The notes: generated by a model not told the origin, from the sequence alone. 32,903 nt of DNA from Chloroflexota bacterium (GCA_002721995.1 PBMF01000021.1:32282-65184); one strand, 5' to 3'; shown: positions 1-8,935, counted from the first letter of the stretch. A program made the numbers and translations.

Positions 1-70
1 TTTGAGGGCGACGCTGGACTCGCAACCGGGTTCGGCAGGCGTTTCGTCGGCGGGTAGCAGCCCAGACGGA

Positions 71-2302
71 TCAGTCGTCGGCCGGAGCGGGTGCGGCGGC
101 TTCCTCCGGGGCCACCCGGGGCAACCAGTCCAGCCAGCCGGGTAGGTACCAGTTCCAGTCGCCCAGCAGCTTCATGGTGGCCGGCAGCAGCACCACGCGG
201 ATAACCGTGGCGTCGATGAGCACGGCCACGGCCAGGCCCAGCCCGAACTGCTGCAGGCCCAGTACCCGGCTGGTGGCGAAGGCGGCGAAGACACCCACCA
301 TCACCGCTGCGGCGCTGGTGATCTGGCCCGCGGTCAGGCGTATGCCGGTGGCCACTGCTTCTTCGTTGTCGCCGCTCTTGTCCCACTCTTCTTTGATCCG
401 GTTGAGCAGCAGCATGTGGTAGTCCATGGACAGCCCGAAGAGGATGCCGAAGAGGAACAGGGGCAGCCAGGTTTCGATGATGCCCGTCTCCTCGGAACCC
501 AGGATGCTGATTCCCCAGCCCCACTGGAAGACCATCACCAGAACGCCGTAGACCGCGCCCACCGACAGCAGGTTCAGCACCAGGGCCTTGATGGGGATGA
601 TCACCGACCGGAACATGATCAGCAGCAGCAGGAAGGAGAGCCCCAGCACAAAGGCGAACACGTAGTAGGACGAGTCCCACATCCGATCGCGGAAGTCGAT
701 GGCCTCGGCGGTGTCGCCGGCCACGTAGGTCCGGGCGCCGGCGCCGTCGAATACCTGGGGCAGGATCTGCTCCCGCAGCAACTTCACGGCGTCCTCGGAC
801 ACATCGTCGTCCAGCTTGCCCGCCAGCGGGATGTTGATGCGGGTCAAGGTGCCGTCGGCGCTGGTCCTGGCCTCTATGGGGCCCAAGAATGCGGCACTGG
901 ATTCGGCCCGCTCGACCAGCTCGTCCACTGCCGACTGTATCCGCGTGGTGTTGACATCCGGGGCCGTGATTATCACCCGGGCCGGGGCGATGATGCTGCT
1001 GGAAAAATGCTGTTCCAGGTCCACCAGGGCAGCCTTGGACTCAATGGCATCGGGGATGGCGTCAGCTCCGGCGTTGATTCCCAGTTTTATGGAAAAGACC
1101 GGGATGGTCAGCGCCACCAACGCCGCCAATGTCAGGCTGGACAGGGGGATGGGCCGCACCAGGACCCACCGGGTTATGGCCGCCCAGATGCCGCCCTGGT
1201 CCGGCCCACGCCCCACGAAGGGCACGCGCAGCCGGTTAACACCGTCACCTATGATCGCCAGCATGCTGGGCAGCAGGGTTAGAGACGCGATCACAGCAAC
1301 GAAGACCACCACGATCGCGCCCAGGGCCAGGGAGATGAAGGTGAAGTCCCTGGTCAGCGTGAGCCCAGCCAGGGAGAGGATCACCGTGACGCCGGCGTAG
1401 AAGACCGCCCGGCCGGTGGTGTTGGCGGCCACCGCGATGGCTTCAGCCTTATCCCGGCCCGCGGCCCGCTCCGTGCGGAACCTGCTGATGATGAACAACG
1501 AGTAGTCGATGCCCACCGCCAGGCCCATGAGCAGGATCATCTCGGCGTAGAGTTCCACCAGTGGGTAGAGCTGGCTGATCCAGGCGGAAATCCCGATGGC
1601 AGTGAAGATGGAGCCGATGGCGATGGCCAGGGGAATTATCGCCGCCACCACCGCCCGGAAGGCTATCAGCAGGATGACCAGCCCTATGACCAGGGAATAG
1701 ATGAGTATCCGGCTAAAGTCCTCTTCCAGGACCTCATCGAACTGCTCCTCCACCAGCAGGGCGCTGAAGACGCCAATCTTGAAGGCCGGAGCCGCCTCCC
1801 CGGCTTCTTCCACGGCATGGAGCAAGGGCCCGATGTCTATTTCTCCGGTGGAGGATCCAGGGTTGGTCAACAAGACGGTGGCCAGCACCGCGGTCTCATC
1901 GTCGGCCAGCATGCTGGGGATGCCGGTGTCGTAATAGCTGAGGGCCGTAGCCACCTGGGGCACCGCGCGGACCTTCTCCATGATGCCTGCCACTGCGGCG
2001 CGGAAGTCAGGGTCCGCGGCATTCAGGGAGTGGTTGCTGATCAGCACGCCTTCTTGCCTGGCGCGCTCGGCGGGTTCGGCGGCGGCGGCTTCAGCTTGGA
2101 ACGCTTCCCTGAGCAGGGCCGATCCCTCCCCCGATTCGCCGACGCCGCCCTCACTCTCGTCCCTAAGGTCTGCGCCGACGATGGCGATGGAGAAAAAGGC
2201 TGCCACCACCACCAGAATCGACGCAATCAACACCGGCCAGTGGTGGGCGGCGCTCCAGATGGCGATGCGGGAGGTGAAAGTGCGGCCCTTGGTGGTCTCC
2301 AT
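71..2302 (-). CDS. MMPL/RND-family membrane transporter
   Basis: Predicted inner-membrane exporter of the MMPL branch of the RND superfamily; these use the proton gradient to move lipids, drugs or other hydrophobic molecules. The 743-residue protein has the duplicated RND layout: one N-terminal membrane helix, an extracytoplasmic domain, a helix bundle, then the same again. Each bundle carries the expected Asp-Tyr pair, GIDYSLF at about residues 264-270 and SMDYHMLL at about 625-632. The ATG at 2300-2302 is chosen because AAGGAG lies ten bases upstream; an in-frame start at 2362 would add 20 residues with no hydrophobic or conserved look. The gene stands alone on its strand, so the cargo is unknown. 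Family assignment is secure, substrate is not. Confidence 0.93.
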   Translation of the reverse strand: METTKGRTFTSRIAIWSAAHHWPVLIASILVVVAAFFSIAIVGADLRDESEGGVGESGEGSALLREAFQAEAAAAEPAERARQEGVLISNHSLNAADPDFRAAVAGIMEKVRAVPQVATALSYYDTGIPSMLADDETAVLATVLLTNPGSSTGEIDIGPLLHAVEEAGEAAPAFKIGVFSALLVEEQFDEVLEEDFSRILIYSLVIGLVILLIAFRAVVAAIIPLAIAIGSIFTAIGISAWISQLYPLVELYAEMILLMGLAVGIDYSLFIISRFRTERAAGRDKAEAIAVAANTTGRAVFYAGVTVILSLAGLTLTRDFTFISLALGAIVVVFVAVIASLTLLPSMLAIIGDGVNRLRVPFVGRGPDQGGIWAAITRWVLVRPIPLSSLTLAALVALTIPVFSIKLGINAGADAIPDAIESKAALVDLEQHFSSSIIAPARVIITAPDVNTTRIQSAVDELVERAESSAAFLGPIEARTSADGTLTRINIPLAGKLDDDVSEDAVKLLREQILPQVFDGAGARTYVAGDTAEAIDFRDRMWDSSYYVFAFVLGLSFLLLLIMFRSVIIPIKALVLNLLSVGAVYGVLVMVFQWGWGISILGSEETGIIETWLPLFLFGILFGLSMDYHMLLLNRIKEEWDKSGDNEEAVATGIRLTAGQITSAAAVMVGVFAAFATSRVLGLQQFGLGLAVAVLIDATVIRVVLLPATMKLLGDWNWYLPGWLDWLPRVAPEEAAAPAPADD

Positions 2303-2471
2303 GGGGGACGGGCTCCTTGGCTTCGAGGCGGGGCATAGGGCGCCAATAAGGATGACGGACACGGCCCAACAGAAAGGTGTCTACCCAATATCGTATCACC
2401 GAAGGAAGGAATAAGCTTTCCTGTGTCAGGGGCTCGGTGGGATGCGCTAGCCCGACGGCCGTTCCTGAATC

Positions 2472-3017
2472 TTAGAAGCCCGAGTGGGGGACGCCGTTTA
2501 GCCAGGAGGTGGGGACTTGAGTGATGCCAGCCGCCACTGCCTCGGCATGCTGGGCGCGCACCTGGTCGTGGTAAACGCCGGATTCCAGCTTGACCGCCAG
2601 GTCTTTCCATTCCAGCCCGATGGCCTGGGCGATCTTGCGAATGGTATAAAGGCTGCCCAGGTCTGCTCCCTCGTTCCAGTAGTATTGGGACGCCGCCCGG
2701 AAGAAGGCGCCGTCCAGCCCCAGTTCCTTGGCGTAGAGGGTTGCGGCATGGACGAGGAGGGTGCTGAGGGAGCGGTTGGACGCCGGTTCGGTCCCCAGGC
2801 TTTCGCCGGGACGGTAGAGCGGTTCCCGTCTCCCGTCGGCGCCTATGGACGGGGTCTGTTGGCGCGGAGATTGTTCAACCGCGTCAGGGCGCGTCAGGAA
2901 CGGCCTGCGGTCTATCTTTAGTGCTTGGCGGTCGGCCACCGATTCAAGCTGGGCCAGTTCTCTATAGGAATGGGGGCAGGTGTAGTCGAACCACACGGTC
3001 AAAATCGACTCGGGCAT
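2472..3017 (-). CDS. Short DsbA-like thioredoxin-fold protein (FrnE type)
   Basis: Cytoplasmic thioredoxin-fold protein of the DsbA/FrnE/2-hydroxychromene-2-carboxylate isomerase group. It opens with a strand leading into FDYTCPHSY (residues 10-18), so the usual CxxC is CPHS with a single cysteine, C14. The cis-proline loop TQVPTSW is near residue 169. There is no signal peptide. The protein ends at residue 181, just after the cis-Pro strand, where relatives normally continue about 25 residues with a GAQP-type turn and a final helix, so it looks C-terminally short. It begins four bases after the uracil-DNA glycosylase stop and is surely cotranscribed with it. Family confident; reaction unknown. 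Confidence 0.8.
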   Translation of the reverse strand: MPESILTVWFDYTCPHSYRELAQLESVADRQALKIDRRPFLTRPDAVEQSPRQQTPSIGADGRREPLYRPGESLGTEPASNRSLSTLLVHAATLYAKELGLDGAFFRAASQYYWNEGADLGSLYTIRKIAQAIGLEWKDLAVKLESGVYHDQVRAQHAEAVAAGITQVPTSWLNGVPHSGF

Positions 3018-3021
3018 GGGC

Positions 3022-3717
3022 TCAACTCAGGCTCAGTTTTTTCGCCTGGTCCAATACCTTCACCAGTGCATCCATGGAAAGGACACCGGTGTTGGTGTTG
3101 CGGGGGCTGGGGTGGTAGGAGGCGACCATCATGGGCAGCGAAGGCCCGAAGCGGTAGACCTCGCCGTGCCGGAATTTGGCCCGCAGTTTCTCTCCCGCCA
3201 TCTCGCCCAGGGTCTGCAGGGTGGCCCGGAACGCGATGTGGCCCAGTGCCATGACCACCTTCAAGTTGGGGAGCAGGTTCAGCTCACGGGCCAAATATGG
3301 CAGGCAGGAACGCTGCTCCTCAGGGGTTGGTTTGTCGCCCGGCGGTACGCAGCGGACCGCCGCGGCGACGTAGACGCCGCGCAGTTTCAGGCCGTCGTCG
3401 ATGTGGTCCGAGTTAGGTTGGTTCGCCAGGCCGGCTTTGTGCATGGCAGCGGTCAGGAAGGTGGCCGAGGAGTCGCCGGTGAACACCCGTCCCGTCCGGT
3501 TGCCGCCGTGGGCCGCCGGGGCCAGACCCAGCAGCACCAAAGATGCTTCAGGGTCGCCGAAGCTGGGCACCGGCTTGGCCCAGTAGTCCCAGTCCTTGTA
3601 CGAAGCCCGTTTCTGCTCGCCGATCTTCTCCCGCCAGTCCACCAGGCGGGAGCATACACGGCAGGCAATGATCTCGCGGGTGAGGGCGCCCAATTCTTTT
3701 TCGTGCTTAGAAACCAA
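3022..3717 (-). CDS. Family 5 uracil-DNA glycosylase (UDGb-type, Fe-S)
   Basis: Base-excision repair enzyme that removes uracil, and in this family also other deaminated bases, from DNA. Motif A is GLAPAAHGGNRTGR (residues 64-77); the alanine where other UDG families have Asp or Asn is the family 5 hallmark. Motif B is YHPSPRNTNTG (201-211). Four cysteines, C19, C22, C123 and C138, have the spacing of the 4Fe-4S ligands seen in thermophile and high-GC enzymes. The length of 231 residues is normal. Translation appears to start at TTG (3715-3717), with GGAG six bases upstream. It is first in a two-gene operon with the DsbA-like gene and divergent from the EamA transporter. Confidence 0.93.
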   Translation of the reverse strand: MVSKHEKELGALTREIIACRVCSRLVDWREKIGEQKRASYKDWDYWAKPVPSFGDPEASLVLLGLAPAAHGGNRTGRVFTGDSSATFLTAAMHKAGLANQPNSDHIDDGLKLRGVYVAAAVRCVPPGDKPTPEEQRSCLPYLARELNLLPNLKVVMALGHIAFRATLQTLGEMAGEKLRAKFRHGEVYRFGPSLPMMVASYHPSPRNTNTGVLSMDALVKVLDQAKKLSLS

Positions 3718-3751
3718 AGGTCGCTCCGCGGGTTGGATTGAAGCCCGGTGC

Positions 3752-3757
3752 TATACT
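3752..3757 (+). promoter_or_regulatory. -10 box for a probably leaderless EamA mRNA
   Basis: TATACT lies exactly seven bases before the ATG at 3765, so transcription would begin at or next to the start codon. No Shine-Dalgarno sequence precedes the ATG. I see no good -35 hexamer at 16-18 bases, so the call rests on the -10 box and its geometry. Confidence 0.4.
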
Positions 3758-3764
3758 CCGGCCC

Positions 3765-4640
3765 ATGACCGCCCTAGCCCTGGCCCTGGTACTGCTCTCC
3801 GCCGTCGCCCACGCCTCCTGGAACGTCCTGCTCAAGCGGGCCGGAGACCCAGAGGTATTCGCTTGGTGCATGCTGGTGTTCTCCACGTTGCTGCTGACCC
3901 CATTGGGTGTGGCGCTCTTGTGGTACAACTCCGTGGGATTCCCAGGGATGTGGTTCTCCGTGGCCACCATGGTGCTCCACGTCTTCTACTTCATAACGCT
4001 GGGCCGGGGTTACGCCCAGGGAGACCTTTCCCTGGTCTATCCCGTGGCCCGGGGCATCGGCCCAATGCTGGTTCCGGTGCTGGCGGTTATTTTCTTGAGC
4101 GAGACCATTGAGCCGCTGGCTATCGCCGGAATCGCCGCCATCATCGCGGGGATATACACAATCTCATGGTGGGGCAATTTCCATCAAGTGCTGCGAAGTC
4201 CCCTGTTATTCCTCCGTTCAGCCGGAATGCGTTACGCGGTGCTTACGGGTCTGATAATTGCGGCGTATTCCATCGTCGACAAAGAGGGAGTCGGCTATAT
4301 TCAGCCAGTGCTCTATATGTACCTGTTGAATGTGGGAGCGACTCTGATGCTGGTCCCTTACATCTTGGGCAACAAGGGCCGCTCAGCCGTTGGGACCGAA
4401 CTGCGGGTAAATGCCGTCCCAATCGCTGTGGCTGGTTTACTGGCCTTCGCTGCCTACGCCATGGTGCTTAGCGCCTTCTCCCTGTCGCGGGTCAGTTACG
4501 TGGCCCCGGCCCGGGAGGTGGGTATCGTCATGGGTGTGCTCATGGGCGTATATCTGTTGAAAGAACCCTTCGGCGGCGGGAGGCTGCTGGGCTCCACCTT
4601 AACCGTCGGCGGGCTGGTGATGATTGCCCTCTCGCCCTGA
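3765..4640 (+). CDS. EamA/DMT-family transporter
   Basis: Inner-membrane permease of the drug/metabolite transporter superfamily. The 291-residue protein is almost entirely hydrophobic, with about ten predicted helices arranged as two EamA repeats. The first helix carries AHASWNVLLKR (about residues 14-24), a common start of this subgroup. The second repeat begins near AVLTGLIIAAYSIVDK and the last helix is GSTLTVGGLVMIAL. I use the ATG at 3765 rather than an in-frame TTG at 3738, because the TTG would add nine residues that look non-coding and the -10 box sits right before the ATG. Divergent from the glycosylase. Substrate cannot be inferred. Confidence 0.9.
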   Translation: MTALALALVLLSAVAHASWNVLLKRAGDPEVFAWCMLVFSTLLLTPLGVALLWYNSVGFPGMWFSVATMVLHVFYFITLGRGYAQGDLSLVYPVARGIGPMLVPVLAVIFLSETIEPLAIAGIAAIIAGIYTISWWGNFHQVLRSPLLFLRSAGMRYAVLTGLIIAAYSIVDKEGVGYIQPVLYMYLLNVGATLMLVPYILGNKGRSAVGTELRVNAVPIAVAGLLAFAAYAMVLSAFSLSRVSYVAPAREVGIVMGVLMGVYLLKEPFGGGRLLGSTLTVGGLVMIALSP

Positions 4641-4680
4641 ATTCGAGCCCGAAAAAACCGGACTCGTGCCGGACATAATG

Positions 4681-4686
4681 TATAAT
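4681..4686 (+). promoter_or_regulatory. Candidate -10 box upstream of the M20 peptidase
   Basis: A perfect TATAAT occurs 49 bases before the M20 start in the short gap after the EamA gene. No convincing -35 element is visible at the usual distance, so this is a moderate-to-low-confidence promoter for the peptidase-aldolase-oxidoreductase run. Confidence 0.35.
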
Positions 4687-4735
4687 ACCCTGAGCCTGAA
4701 ACAGGCCTCCCACATTAGAGAACCAGAGGGAACAG

Positions 4736-5818
4736 ATGATTAACCAGGAACGCTTGGTCAACGCATTCTGCGAGTTGGTGAAGATAGACAGCCCGTCTGA
4801 TGAAGAAGAGGACGTGGCGCGGCATTTGACCGACCATCTGACCAGGCTGGGTTTCGACGTTGCCAGGGACGCCCACGGCAATCTGATCGCCTCGGAAGAG
4901 GGCGACAACCCGCTGATGCTCTCGGCCCACATGGACACCGTGGAGCCGGGCCGCAGCATCAAACCCCAGGTGGACGGCGACATCATCCGGTCCGACGGCA
5001 CCACCATCCTGGGCGGCGACTGCAAGGCCGGGGTTGCCGCCATCATGGAGGCCCTGGAGTCGGCCAAGGAAGACGACTCATCCCGCCGGCCCGTGCAGGT
5101 GGTCTTCACCCGGGGCGAAGAGATCGGTCTGGTGGGCGCGGCCAACCTGGACTACTCCATGATCCACTGCAAAGAGGCGGTGGTCTTCGACGGCAACGGC
5201 CCGGTGAACACCATCACCGGCGCCAGCCCCACCTACATGAAGTTCGACGTCACGGTGACGGGACGCGGCGCCCACGCCGGAGTGGAACCTGAGAAGGGTA
5301 TCTCCGCAATCCAGATAGCAACCGAGATCATCGGTGAGCTGCCCCAGGGCCGGCTGGATGAGGAGTCCACCTTCAACGTGGGTCTCATCTCCGGCGGCAC
5401 GGTCAGGAACGCCGTGCCCGTGGAGGTCACCTTCGGCGGCGAATTCCGCAGCCGCAATACAGAGACCGTGGACCTTCTGGGGCTCCAGGTCAGGCAGGCG
5501 TTGGACAAGGCCCGGGCCAAGTACCAGGAAGCCACCATCCGGGAAGAACTGGAGATGATGTTCCAGATGTACACCCTGGACCCCAACGAGCCGGTGGTAC
5601 GGCTGGTCACGGACATGCTGAAAAACATGAAGCTGGCGCCGGACATCAAGCCCTCGGGAGGGGGCACCGACGCCAACGCCATGCGGCTTAACGGCGTGGA
5701 CTGCATCGTGGTCGGCATGGCCACCAACGAGATGCACACCGTGAACGAATACGTTGTGATACCCGACCTCATGGCCACGGCCCGCCTGTGCCAGAGCGTC
5801 ATGAACCCCAACCAGTAA
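4736..5818 (+). CDS. M20-family metallopeptidase, PepT-like
   Basis: Predicted di-zinc cytoplasmic amino- or carboxypeptidase/deacylase of the M20 family, closest in layout to PepT-like proteins. Metal and catalytic motifs are all present: SAHMDTVEPG (H65, D67), GGDCKAG (D95), TRGEEIG (catalytic E128, metal E129), a DGNG segment near D152, and NEMHTVNE (H334). The inserted dimerisation domain starts around TYMKFDVTVTGRGAHAG. The length of 360 residues is normal and GAGGGA precedes the ATG. It is followed after 24 bases by the HpcH/HpaI gene, so the two are probably cotranscribed. Substrate may be a small peptide or an N-acyl amino acid. Confidence 0.92.
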   Translation: MINQERLVNAFCELVKIDSPSDEEEDVARHLTDHLTRLGFDVARDAHGNLIASEEGDNPLMLSAHMDTVEPGRSIKPQVDGDIIRSDGTTILGGDCKAGVAAIMEALESAKEDDSSRRPVQVVFTRGEEIGLVGAANLDYSMIHCKEAVVFDGNGPVNTITGASPTYMKFDVTVTGRGAHAGVEPEKGISAIQIATEIIGELPQGRLDEESTFNVGLISGGTVRNAVPVEVTFGGEFRSRNTETVDLLGLQVRQALDKARAKYQEATIREELEMMFQMYTLDPNEPVVRLVTDMLKNMKLAPDIKPSGGGTDANAMRLNGVDCIVVGMATNEMHTVNEYVVIPDLMATARLCQSVMNPNQ

Positions 5819-5842
5819 GAAAAGCCATTTAGAGGAATTACC

Positions 5843-6625
5843 ATGAACGGTGCAGAACTGAAGGCGACACTCAAATCGGGCGGCCGGGTCTTCGGCACCA
5901 TGATTTCCATCGCCCGGAACCCCAAATGGATACCCATCCTGGACAGTGTTGGCCTGGACTATGTGGTCATCGATACCGAGCACAACTACCGCAGCCGGGG
6001 CGAGTTGGGTGACTTCCTCATCATGATGAACACCAGCGGCGTGGTGCCCATCGTCCGCATCCCCATCCCCGACTCCCACTATGTGACCATGGTCATGGAC
6101 GCCGGGGCCCAGGGTGTGCTGGCCCCCTACTGCGAGACCGTGGACCAGGTGCGCGAGGTTGTGGCCGCCGCCAAGTGGCGTCCCCTGAAGGGCGAGGCCG
6201 CCGAGCGGGTGGTGAACCAGGATGAGCACGTCAGCGACGCCACCCGGAGCTACCTGGAAGAGCGCAACAAGAACAGCGTCGCCATCATCGGTATCGAGTC
6301 CGTGGCGGCGGTGGAGAACCTGGAGGCCATGCTGCAGGTGCCGGGCATCGACGGCATCTTCGTCGGACCCAACGACATGAGTATCTCCCTGGGCATCCCC
6401 GACCAGTACGACCAGAAGATCTACCAGGACACGGTGAAAAAGGTCATCGATACCTCCGAGGCCCACGGCATCGCCACCCTGGTACACCAGCAGACCCCGG
6501 ACCTGTCCGAGTATTGGATTTCCCAGGGTGCCCGGTTCGTCCTCCACGGCACGGACCGCCGGGCCCTGACCGAGGGATTCAAGGCCGACTTCGGCAAGCT
6601 GAGGGACTTCGCCAAAAACCAGTAG
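5843..6625 (+). CDS. HpcH/HpaI-family aldolase
   Basis: Class II (metal-dependent) pyruvate aldolase of the HpcH/HpaI type, which cleaves 2-keto-3-deoxy sugar acids or 4-hydroxy-2-ketoacids into pyruvate or an analogue plus an aldehyde. The catalytic His is in VVIDTEHN (H47). The metal ligands are E152 in GIESVAAVENL and D178 in VGPNDMS. The 260-residue (beta/alpha)8 length is standard. AGAGGA lies upstream of the ATG. It sits between the M20 peptidase and the oxidoreductase relic, which begins 19 bases after its TAG stop; sugar-acid catabolism is a reasonable setting, but the substrate is not determined. Confidence 0.92.
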   Translation: MNGAELKATLKSGGRVFGTMISIARNPKWIPILDSVGLDYVVIDTEHNYRSRGELGDFLIMMNTSGVVPIVRIPIPDSHYVTMVMDAGAQGVLAPYCETVDQVREVVAAAKWRPLKGEAAERVVNQDEHVSDATRSYLEERNKNSVAIIGIESVAAVENLEAMLQVPGIDGIFVGPNDMSISLGIPDQYDQKIYQDTVKKVIDTSEAHGIATLVHQQTPDLSEYWISQGARFVLHGTDRRALTEGFKADFGKLRDFAKNQ

Positions 6626-6644
6626 TCCTAAGGAGTCAACCAGC

Positions 6645-7663
6645 ATAACCGCCGGACAAAAATCCAAGCTCCGACTCTGCGTAATAGGCTGCTGCGGGTT
6701 TGCCCACACGTTTGCGACCTGCCTGGCCGGCGTACGTGACCGAGTGGATCTGTATTTCGCCAGCCGGGACCTGGCCCGCGCAGAGGCCTACGCGGCGGAG
6801 TTCGACGGCGAGGACGCCTTCGGCTCCTACGAGTCTGCCGCGGTTGACCCTCGAATTGACGCCCTCTACATCTGCACGCCCCACGACCTGCATCTGGAGC
6901 ACGCCCGGCTGGCGGCGGCGGCCAAACGCCACATCCTGCTGGAAAAACCCATCGCCCGGAACGTTGGGGAGGCGCGCTCCATAATCGAGGCCGCCAATGA
7001 GGCCGGTGTGAAGTTGATGGTCGCCGAGAATTACCGCTTCCTTGCCCCAGTGCAAGAGGCGAAGCGGGTGATCGACTCGGGGGCCTTGGGCCAGGTCCGC
7101 CTGATCCAGGTGCAGGAAGAGTACCCCTTCGACCCTGGCTCTTGGCGCAACGACCGGGAGCGGAACGGCGGCGGTGCATTCATCGACGGTGGCATCCACA
7201 AGGCCAGCGTTCTAGCCTACCTGGCGGGCAGGCCCGGGACCAGGTCTATGCCGTTCAGGTGCCGTCGGGAATCTCCGGTAGGGACGCCGAGGACGGCATG
7301 GTGGTGACCACCCGCTCGGATAGCAGCGTGGTGGGTGTCATCAGCCATACATGGAGCATCGGCAAACCCACCGACCGGCCGTGGGTCACCGTGTCCGGCA
7401 CGCTGGTCAACCTGCACTTTGAATTGGGCCATCCCTGGCTAAAGATCGACTACGGTGATTCCCAGGAGACCCGGAGCATGGAACCAGACCACCGGGGAAT
7501 TCCGGACATTGTTCTGGAATTCCGGCGAAGTATCTAGGAAGGGTCAACGCCGGCCATGACTGGCGAAGAGGCCCTCGATGACCTGGCCTTCGTGCTCAAG
7601 GCCTAGGAGTCAGTGGAGACCGGGCTCCCGGTGCAGTTGAGCGGCCCCAGTGACCAGGCCTAG
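6645..7663 (+). pseudogene. Decayed Gfo/Idh/MocA-family oxidoreductase
   Basis: Relic of an NAD(P)-dependent sugar or inositol dehydrogenase. The Rossmann fold opens with LRLCVIGCCGFAH and the family signature LLEKPIARN follows at about 6940-6961. Four lesions are visible. The only codon positioned as a start is ATA (6645-6647), nine bases after AAGGAG; a later GTG at 6744 would delete the nucleotide-binding strand. The frame breaks near 7231-7239 in a CCCGGG stretch, after which homologous sequence continues in another frame (DQVYAVQVPSGISG). In-frame TAGs then occur at 7535-7537 and 7604-7606, with typical C-terminal sequence after each (EGSTPAMTGEEALDDL, then ESVETGLPVQL) up to TAG 7661-7663. 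Full span encodes about 340 residues, the normal family length. Confidence 0.88.
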
Positions 7664-8715
7664 CCCAGGTCTATAATCAGTACCCACATGGGCCGTGCGC
7701 CCACTTCATAGGTGTTCAGGGGCGTGAGTTCACCCGTAGCGTCATTGATGCTGTAGGAGGCCAGCCGCCCCGTGGCTGAGCCGGCGCCGAAGACGAACTT
7801 GGCGGCCGGGTCCAGGCTGAAGGCGCTGGGCACCGATTCCGTCGGCACGTGGCCGAGGGCCGTGAGACGCCCATCCGACGGATCAACCGCGAATCCCGCG
7901 ATGCTGTTATGGCCCCGGTTGGGGACGTACAGGAACTTCCCGGAAGGGGTGATATGGATCTGGGAGCAGGTGTTCCTTTCGGTGTAACCCTCGGGCAGGG
8001 TAGATACGGTCTGGAAGGCCGACAGCGTGCCCGTCGCGGTGTCCAGGTTGTATCCGGTGACACTGCAGCCCTGCTCATTGGAGAAATAGACGATATCCAG
8101 GGTCGGGTGGAAGCAAAAATGGCGGGGTCCCAGTCGTCCCTCCTGTTCGACTTTCAGCGTGGCATTGGGGGTCAGCTGGCCCGTGCTCTCGTCGAAGTTG
8201 AACTGGTAGATGACGTTGGGCCCCTGGGATTCCACGAGCGGTTCCAATACGTTGTCCTGGAACCGGGCGATGTGGGGCACGAAGGCGAACCTGTTGGACC
8301 GGTCGGTCTGCAGGGCGTGGGCCCCGGTGTCCGTGTCCATCCCGCTGGTAGGCGGTCCTCCCACAGCGCCCCGGCCGTCCAGGGGATGGACCGCGATCCG
8401 CCCGGCGTTGTAGTAGGACGCCAGCAGATAATTGCCCGTCCGGTCCGTGGCCAGGAAGGACGGCGCGTCTTCCAAGGACACTGAGCCGTTCTTGGCAAGC
8501 CGACCTGTGCTCTGCTCTATCTTGTAGCTGGACAGTTCCGGCGTCGTCCGGTGACCGGCGTAGAGGACTTCCTTGTTGGGACTGATTGCCAGCAGGGACG
8601 GCCCGCCGGGGACCGGCACCTCTGATTGCGGGGATAGCTGGCCCGTCCCACTGTCCATGGAGAAGATTGAGATCTTGTCATCGTCTTGCGCAGCAACATA
8701 CACGTAGTTCGGCAT
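7660..8715 (-). CDS. Lactonase-type seven-bladed beta-propeller (Pgl-like)
   Basis: Member of the bacterial 6-phosphogluconolactonase/3-carboxymuconate cyclase-like beta-propeller family, which hydrolyses sugar or dicarboxylic acid lactones. The 351-residue protein has repeated blades with strand patterns such as LSSYKIEQSTGRL, VIYQFNFDESTGQL, VTGYNLDTATGTL and IAGFAVDPSDGRL, each ending in a STGxL-like turn. No signal peptide is present, so it is probably cytoplasmic. GAGGT lies just upstream of the ATG. Its stop codon overlaps the final TAG of the convergent oxidoreductase relic in the shared bases CTAG. Fold confident; substrate lactone unknown. Confidence 0.88.
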   Translation of the reverse strand: MPNYVYVAAQDDDKISIFSMDSGTGQLSPQSEVPVPGGPSLLAISPNKEVLYAGHRTTPELSSYKIEQSTGRLAKNGSVSLEDAPSFLATDRTGNYLLASYYNAGRIAVHPLDGRGAVGGPPTSGMDTDTGAHALQTDRSNRFAFVPHIARFQDNVLEPLVESQGPNVIYQFNFDESTGQLTPNATLKVEQEGRLGPRHFCFHPTLDIVYFSNEQGCSVTGYNLDTATGTLSAFQTVSTLPEGYTERNTCSQIHITPSGKFLYVPNRGHNSIAGFAVDPSDGRLTALGHVPTESVPSAFSLDPAAKFVFGAGSATGRLASYSINDATGELTPLNTYEVGARPMWVLIIDLG

Positions 8716-8881
8716 CGTCTTACCTCGCTCTCATTTGCTGTCCGGCCCAGGGGATTTTGCGCATCCTATTACGCTCAACGCCGGGCTGTCTACCGGGGCG
8801 AATTTCTTCGTCAATCCGCCTTCCGCCGGGAATACCGATGGGGGTTGGTACGACGAGTGGTCATTGGTTGGTGGAGTGGCC

Positions 8882-8902
8882 GGGTGGGTTGGAAACCCAC
8901 CC
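8882..8902. repeat. Dispersed hairpin repeat (GGGTGGGTT stem)
   Basis: A nine-base perfect stem (8882-8890 with 8894-8902) is followed by CCTACGGCC. The sequence resembles the hairpin at 31630-31659, which also pairs a G-rich arm with a CCC(A/G)CCCCTAC arm. It lies in the 220-base gap between the lactonase and hydrolase genes. In that gap I see no gene. Confidence 0.5.
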
Positions 8903-8935
8903 CTACGGCCGGGGTCGATTGCCGGTGAGTGGGTC

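Noticed and set aside
5078-6709. Long open frame of 543 codons on the minus strand
   Set aside because: It lies opposite the M20 peptidase and HpcH/HpaI genes, is rich in His, Gly, Val and Asp as expected for an antisense frame of GC-rich coding DNA, and shows no family motif.
7535-7606. In-frame TAG codons read as recoded amber (pyrrolysine or suppressor use)
   Set aside because: TAG is an ordinary stop elsewhere here (for example 6623-6625, 17197-17199 and 18633-18635), and the same gene has a frameshift and no proper start. Decay explains it better.
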